Source: JBBQRS01 sp038214535 (GTDB taxonomy: Bacteria > Chloroflexota > Anaerolineae > CG2-30-64-16). From it: a stretch of 64,000 nt of DNA. The notes under the pieces are model-generated. The model was given only the letters and a program-made list of their open reading frames with translations, was not told the DNA's origin and did not search any database. Each line of letters begins with the position of its first letter. The stretch's first letter is position 1. Position numbers and translations under genes: made by a program. The DNA is taken from assembly GCA_038214535.1 (NCBI GenBank), contig JBBQRS010000001.1:1-64000 (forward strand). The letters are read 5' to 3'. This document shows positions 60,210 to 64,000 of this stretch, piece after piece.

Positions 60210-61481
60210 TCAGTTGCCCGCGCCGTTGGTGGGAATCGCCTGCTTGCGTTCCAACTCGCGCAACTCCATGCGGGCGCGCCGTCCGTTATCCGGCAGGATG
60301 TAATCGCTTTGCAGGGCCAGGTTCAACCACTGCACGGCTTCGTCATATTTGCCCTGCTTTATCAACACACCCCCGAGGTTCGCCGCCGCCTGTGCGTCTT
60401 CAGGGTCCAGGTCGAGCATCGCCCGAAGCCGTTCCGCCTGGATGGTCAGCTTTTTGTCCTCGGAAAAGACGACGCCGACGTCGAAAATCATGTCGTACAT
60501 GATTTCTTTCATCGACTCTTCTTTGAAGCGTTCGGCGCGGTGGCGAATCATGGCGCGGCTGCGCGGCACCAACATGTCCACCTCATGCACCGTGCGCACG
60601 GTAAGATGGGCGTCTTCAAGGTTGACTTTGGGGTAGATGGTGGCGTTTTCCTGGCCGCCGATTACGGCATTGATGAGTTGCTCGTCTTGCCCTTCCGTCA
60701 GTGAATAGAGCAGGATGGGATACTCACAGGTGTTCTTTACCATCAGTGTGCCGTCTTTTTCTTCCACCGCAACTCTGCCCTTCAGGGCTGCATTCACGTC
60801 TTTGATCTTGAAGATCTCCTTCTTCGGATATCTCACGTCGAGCAAGAGGATGAATTGCAGGGAATAATCCTGAAAGATGCCGACATGCTCGTGCAGCACG
60901 CCGTCTTCAAGCAACTCCATCACCACACGTTGGCCGATGAACTTCTCCAGGATGGCATCGAACTCGATGCCGACCAGTCCGAGCATGTCACTGCTGAGGC
61001 GCGTGATGGCGTCCTGTCCACCTGTAGCGACTTTGGCCCGCCCGACCACCACGTTCATCATGTCGTTGAGGGAGGATGTGGCCGTCAACATAAAATTGCG
61101 GAACTTGCGATACAACCGGCACAGGGGGCGGGGGTGGAAGGAGCGCTCGATGTTTTGCTCGCGTCGGGCGTGCATTTCTTCATCCAACTGATGCGCGTAG
61201 CGATACATCGCCTGGATGGATTGATATTCCGATCCGTAGAGCACATAGCTGGATTCGATGTGCTCGTCATCCTGCACCGTGTCGGGATATTGCAGCTCGA
61301 CGCCGCTGGCGGCGACGTGCAAGATGCCCCAGATGGTCTTCCCGTTCGCCATTTCGAGCGTGACCTGGAAATCTTGCAGCGCTTTCAGGCAGCGGTCTTT
61401 GACGGTCGAGCGCATGTACGCGGCGACCAGGGTCATTACGAAAATCAGGCCCAGGGTGATAAGGAGCGATGTATCTAGCAC
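60210..61481 (-). CDS. Membrane-anchored TPR protein of unknown function
   Basis: 423 residues. One N-terminal membrane span (LLITLGLIFVMTLVAAYM), a first soluble part that looks Sm-like/beta-rich (ALQDFQVTLEMANGKTIWGI, VELQYPD), a middle part with a conserved LLDVRYPKKEIFKIKDVN and VVMELLED, and a C-terminal tetratricopeptide unit (AQAAANLGGVLIKQGKYDEA). The family is not recognised. It would face the cytoplasm and could scaffold a membrane complex. Confidence 0.65.
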   Translation of the reverse strand: MLDTSLLITLGLIFVMTLVAAYMRSTVKDRCLKALQDFQVTLEMANGKTIWGILHVAASGVELQYPDTVQDDEHIESSYVLYGSEYQSIQAMYRYAHQLDEEMHARREQNIERSFHPRPLCRLYRKFRNFMLTATSSLNDMMNVVVGRAKVATGGQDAITRLSSDMLGLVGIEFDAILEKFIGQRVVMELLEDGVLHEHVGIFQDYSLQFILLLDVRYPKKEIFKIKDVNAALKGRVAVEEKDGTLMVKNTCEYPILLYSLTEGQDEQLINAVIGGQENATIYPKVNLEDAHLTVRTVHEVDMLVPRSRAMIRHRAERFKEESMKEIMYDMIFDVGVVFSEDKKLTIQAERLRAMLDLDPEDAQAAANLGGVLIKQGKYDEAVQWLNLALQSDYILPDNGRRARMELRELERKQAIPTNGAGN

Positions 61482-61622
61482 AATCTTCTTACTTTAGCTC
61501 GCTACAGGTTGTCTACGCAAGGCGTTTGCGAACTTGCTCGACGATATATTCGTTGGTGGTGTGTAATTTCAGGAGACGCAAAATTCGATGGTGATACGCA
61601 TATTTCCTCTGCGCGGCCCAAC

Positions 61623-62186
61623 TCAGCAGGGTGTGAGCCGCAACTCGTCAGTCGCCGACGCGCGAGTCTCCGCGGTGGCCAGGGCGATGATGCTCTGGAT
61701 AAATTCGGTCTTACTCTTGGTATAGCGCGGCCGATCCAGGGCGAAGCGCTCGGCCAGGTCGCGTTTGAGCGCCTCATAAGCAACGGCCGTCTCGGGGTGT
61801 CGAAGCAAGTGATCGCGAAAGAGCAACAACCGGCGGCACTCGTCGGAACGGTCTTCCACGATGTGAAGGTGATGGGTGCGCGGTGCGCCCTTGCGGAAGA
61901 AGATGCGCACCGGCTCGAGGGGTTGATAACTGTGCGTGTACCCGAGCGGCTCCAGGCGCTGCGCATATTCGAGGATGGGGCTGAAGCGCGAAACCATGAC
62001 CAGCAGGTCAATGACCGGCTTTGCGCGCAGGCCCGGAATGGCGGTGCTGCCGATATGTTGGATATCGGTGAGCATCCCTTTCAATGCCGCACAGACGGCG
62101 GTCTTTTCTTCCGCGAAGGCGGCCGGCCAGCGTGGGTCGTACTCCACGATGACGACCTGGTCGTTGTCGTGGTGAGCGTCGAGCAT
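61623..62186 (-). CDS. GrpB-family (UPF0157) nucleotidyltransferase-like protein
   Basis: 187 residues with the family signature VVIVEYDPRWPAAFAEEKTA, DIQHIGSTAIPGLRAKPVID, LLVMV and TKSKTEFIQSI. The H-I-G-S-T-x-I-P-G-L and K-P-V-I-D-x-L motifs match the minimal nucleotidyltransferase core. Some fused homologues occur with dephospho-CoA kinase, but no function has been shown. The frame closes with an unusual tail TDELRLTPC. Confidence 0.88.
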   Translation of the reverse strand: MLDAHHDNDQVVIVEYDPRWPAAFAEEKTAVCAALKGMLTDIQHIGSTAIPGLRAKPVIDLLVMVSRFSPILEYAQRLEPLGYTHSYQPLEPVRIFFRKGAPRTHHLHIVEDRSDECRRLLLFRDHLLRHPETAVAYEALKRDLAERFALDRPRYTKSKTEFIQSIIALATAETRASATDELRLTPC

Positions 62187-62213
62187 CGGAGCGCGTCTCC
62201 TGAAGATGAGTTA

Positions 62214-62261
62214 TCCCTTGCCTTTGGGACTACCTGCGCGGGCAGCTCCAAAGGCAAGGGA
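62214..62261. terminator. Perfect 14-bp hairpin between GrpB and YtxH genes
   Basis: TCCCTTGCCTTTGG (62214-62227) pairs exactly with CCAAAGGCAAGGGA (62248-62261) around a 20-base loop. It follows the YtxH-like gene on the minus strand but lacks a T-run, so it may instead be a repeat element. Confidence 0.55.
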
Positions 62262-62280
62262 TCAATCCTGGCATAGACTC

Positions 62281-62502
62281 TTAGTAGTCTCTTGGCATCC
62301 GGCGGGCTTCAGCGAACTGGGCCTCCATCTCGGCGCGTCGCTCCGCGGCGGCGCGTTTGCCTTCTTCAATCACCAGATCAATCCGACCGCGGATTTCTTC
62401 CTGCGTCTGCTTGCCTGAGCGCGGCGTCAGGAACAGCGTGGCACCGCCGCTGACCAGCCCACCGGCCAAGAAGCCGGCAATGAAATTCAATGTCCTGCCC
62501 AT
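62281..62502 (-). CDS. YtxH-like small membrane protein
   Basis: 73 residues: MGRTLNFIAGFLAGGLVSGG forms a Gly-rich membrane span, followed by a basic SGKQTQEEIRGRIDLVIEEG helix with charged repeats. The layout matches YtxH/gas-vesicle-like general stress proteins. GGGAGG precedes the ATG at 62502, so the start at 62538 is rejected. Confidence 0.65.
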   Translation of the reverse strand: MGRTLNFIAGFLAGGLVSGGATLFLTPRSGKQTQEEIRGRIDLVIEEGKRAAAERRAEMEAQFAEARRMPRDY

Positions 62503-62627
62503 GTTCGCCTCCCATATTGTTACAAGATAGTATAGCACTAAGACGCTGGATTCGGCAATGTATCATCCCGTTGGGGCGTGTATTTTGCCGACTGAATCTA
62601 AGATCGAGTTTGTGATATCGCCTAGTC

Positions 62628-63653
62628 CTACCACCCGCGCGCATATTGGAACGGGACGGGCGCTTGCTGACCCAATTCACGCGCGGCGCGCAACGGCCAG
62701 TAGGCATCGCGTAATGACTCGCGGGCGATCAGGACGGCGTCGGCGCGGCCCTCTCGCACAATGTCATCCGCTTGCCCCGGCTCGGTGATCAGGCCAACAG
62801 CTGCGGTGGCGATGCCCGCCTCACGCCGGATGCGCTCTGCAAAGGGGACCTGGTATCCAGGCCCGATGCGCACCTGTTGTTCGGGCGCTACGCCGCCCGA
62901 TGAGCAGTCTATCAGGTCTACGCCGGCCAGCCGCAACAGGCCGGCCAGCGCGACGCTTTGTTCGAGGTCCCATCCGCCGGGGATCCAATCGGTCGCGCTG
63001 ATGCGCACGAAGAGCGGGAGATGTTCGGGCCATACGTTGCGTACTGCGTTCGTCACCTCGAGCAGCAGGCGCACCCGGTTACGGAAATCGCCGCCATAGG
63101 CGTCGGCGCGCTGGTTGCTGATAGGCGAGAGGAACTCGTGTAGCAGATAGCCGTGCGCGGCGTGAATTTCCAACGCCTGAAAACCGGCTTCGGTGGCCCG
63201 GCCGGCGGCGTCACGAAATGCCCGCACGACCTCAGCGATGTCGTGTTGAGACATCTCTTCGGGCGCAGCCATCTGGGGCGAGAACGGGCTGGGGCTGGGG
63301 CCGATTGCGCCGGGCACACTCGCCTTGCGCCCGGCGTGGGCAATCTGAATGGCCGGGACCGCGCCATGTTCCACGAGAAAGCGGACGATAGGCATAAAAG
63401 CTTCCGCCTGAACGTCGTTCCACAGGCCCAGGTCTTCGGCGCTGATCCGGCCGCGCGGTTCGACCGCCGTCGCTTCAACGATGATGAGCCCCGCGCCGCC
63501 CACCGCGCGGCTGCCAAGATGTACCAAGTGCCAATCCGTGGGCGCGCCATCTTGCCGGAAGATCGAATACTGGCACATGGGTGAGATCCAGATCCGGTTG
63601 CGCGCCTCGATCTCTTTCAGGCGATAGGGGGTGAAAAGATGAGTTTCTGTCAT
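62628..63653 (-). CDS. NADPH:flavin oxidoreductase of the Old Yellow Enzyme family
   Basis: 341 residues, TIM barrel that binds FMN. The YqjM/NamA-type markers are present: ISPMCQYSIFR with the redox-tuning Cys, QIAHAGRKAS with the substrate-binding His region, HAAHGYLLHEFLSPISNQRA, RISATDWIPGGW and LITEPGQADDIVREGRADAVLIARESLRD. It reduces activated C=C bonds such as enones using NAD(P)H. It ends about 90 bases before the YtxH-like gene and is separated from elp3 by one base. Confidence 0.92.
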   Translation of the reverse strand: MTETHLFTPYRLKEIEARNRIWISPMCQYSIFRQDGAPTDWHLVHLGSRAVGGAGLIIVEATAVEPRGRISAEDLGLWNDVQAEAFMPIVRFLVEHGAVPAIQIAHAGRKASVPGAIGPSPSPFSPQMAAPEEMSQHDIAEVVRAFRDAAGRATEAGFQALEIHAAHGYLLHEFLSPISNQRADAYGGDFRNRVRLLLEVTNAVRNVWPEHLPLFVRISATDWIPGGWDLEQSVALAGLLRLAGVDLIDCSSGGVAPEQQVRIGPGYQVPFAERIRREAGIATAAVGLITEPGQADDIVREGRADAVLIARESLRDAYWPLRAARELGQQAPVPFQYARGW

Positions 63654-63654
63654 G

Positions 63655-64000
63655 TTATAAGGTCGCGATCATGTAGTGGTCGCCGCGGCGAAAACCGAGG
63701 CGTTCGTAGTAACGTCGTGTGCCGATGGCCGAGATGACGGCGAGGCGGTCGAAGCCGGCGGCACGGGCTACGCGCCCCGCCTCGTCTGTCAGCCGCCGCC
63801 CCAGGCCGAGATGCTGGGCCTCGCCGCTGCTGGCCCCGCCGATGCCGAGCGCCGGGCCGTAGACGTGAACCTCGCGGATCATGGCCGCGCCCGCGATTTC
63901 GGGCAGCACCGTCCACACTTCGTTCGTTTCGCGGGCCGCGGCGACGTTCGGTAACGACAGGCGCAGGAAACCGGCCAGCCCGCCGTCCTCGGTGTCGAAG
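63655..64000 (-). CDS. elp3: Elp3-type tRNA uridine acetyltransferase, C-terminal end (partial)
   Basis: The last 115 residues, open at the window edge. FDTEDGGLAGFLRLSLPNVA, then MIREVHVYGPALGIGG, QHLGLGRRLTDEAGRVARAA, VISAIGTRRYYERLGFRRGD and YMIATL match the GNAT domain of Elp3, the radical-SAM acetyl-CoA enzyme that modifies U34 of tRNA. The GTG frame from 63918 is only an internal restart. Elp3 is restricted among bacteria and known from Dehalococcoides, which fits a Chloroflexota source. Confidence 0.85.
   Translation of the reverse strand, partial: FDTEDGGLAGFLRLSLPNVAAARETNEVWTVLPEIAGAAMIREVHVYGPALGIGGASSGEAQHLGLGRRLTDEAGRVARAAGFDRLAVISAIGTRRYYERLGFRRGDHYMIATL

Noticed and set aside
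61510..61622. Peptide-like frame after the GrpB stop (ends EQVRKRLA)
   Set aside because: No start codon or ribosome binding site separate from the GrpB gene, and no recognisable family.

Overview
The window looks like a chromosomal segment of a high-GC environmental bacterium, most probably a member of the Chloroflexota (Anaerolineae-like). This is an inference, not a marker-gene result. It rests on the mix of threonine/proline-linker lipoproteins, a bacterial Elp3 end, a BMP-type nucleoside ABC importer, a fused ECF ATPase, secreted gluzincin and subtilase proteases, no lipid A genes, and several families of intergenic palindromes. Genes are dense, both strands are used, and many neighbours overlap by ATGA or GTGA. 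No rRNA, insertion sequence or CRISPR array was found.

Layout. 0.1-2.4 kb (minus): a methyltransferase and two tandem endonuclease/exonuclease/phosphatase paralogues. 2.4-3.4 kb: about 1 kb without a convincing gene, holding a cluster of DnaA-box-like 9-mers, a strong promoter and structured sequence. 3.4-10 kb: histidine degradation genes hutU and hutH (minus), separated by a plus-strand island of toxin-antitoxin and nucleotidyltransferase genes; hutH is coupled to a Nudix gene. 10-15 kb: ferredoxin, a Crp/Fnr regulator, a membrane glycosyltransferase and two RpiR-type regulators. 15-21 kb: a polysaccharide deacetylase lipoprotein and a four-gene envelope glycosylation operon (GT4, GT4, GT9, methyltransferase). 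21-31.5 kb: an NmrA-like oxidoreductase, a secreted glycosidase, then a secreted/membrane set (BNR-repeat protein, membrane protein, zinc protease, CPBP protease, lipoprotein).

31.6-41.6 kb is an information-processing core: dnaE (minus), a small unknown gene coupled to polA, argS and an SH3 lipoprotein. 41.7-46 kb: an MBL/beta-CASP hydrolase, a vWA protein, a MoxR ATPase and tRNA-Arg(CCG). 46-50.4 kb: an ECF transporter T subunit and a fused double ATPase without an S subunit in the window, next to an NMT1-like binding protein and an MntP-like exporter. 50.4-56 kb: a complete BMP-family nucleoside ABC importer with a long structured leader. 56-64 kb: a secreted subtilase, a lipoprotein, a TPR protein, a GrpB-family protein, a YtxH-like protein, an Old Yellow Enzyme homologue and the 3' end of elp3.

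The leads most worth following are the origin-like and RNA-like intergene at 2.5-3.4 kb, the small-helical-protein/nucleotidyltransferase pair in the hut-splitting island, the ECF module lacking an S subunit, the structured bmp leader, and three families of dispersed palindromes.
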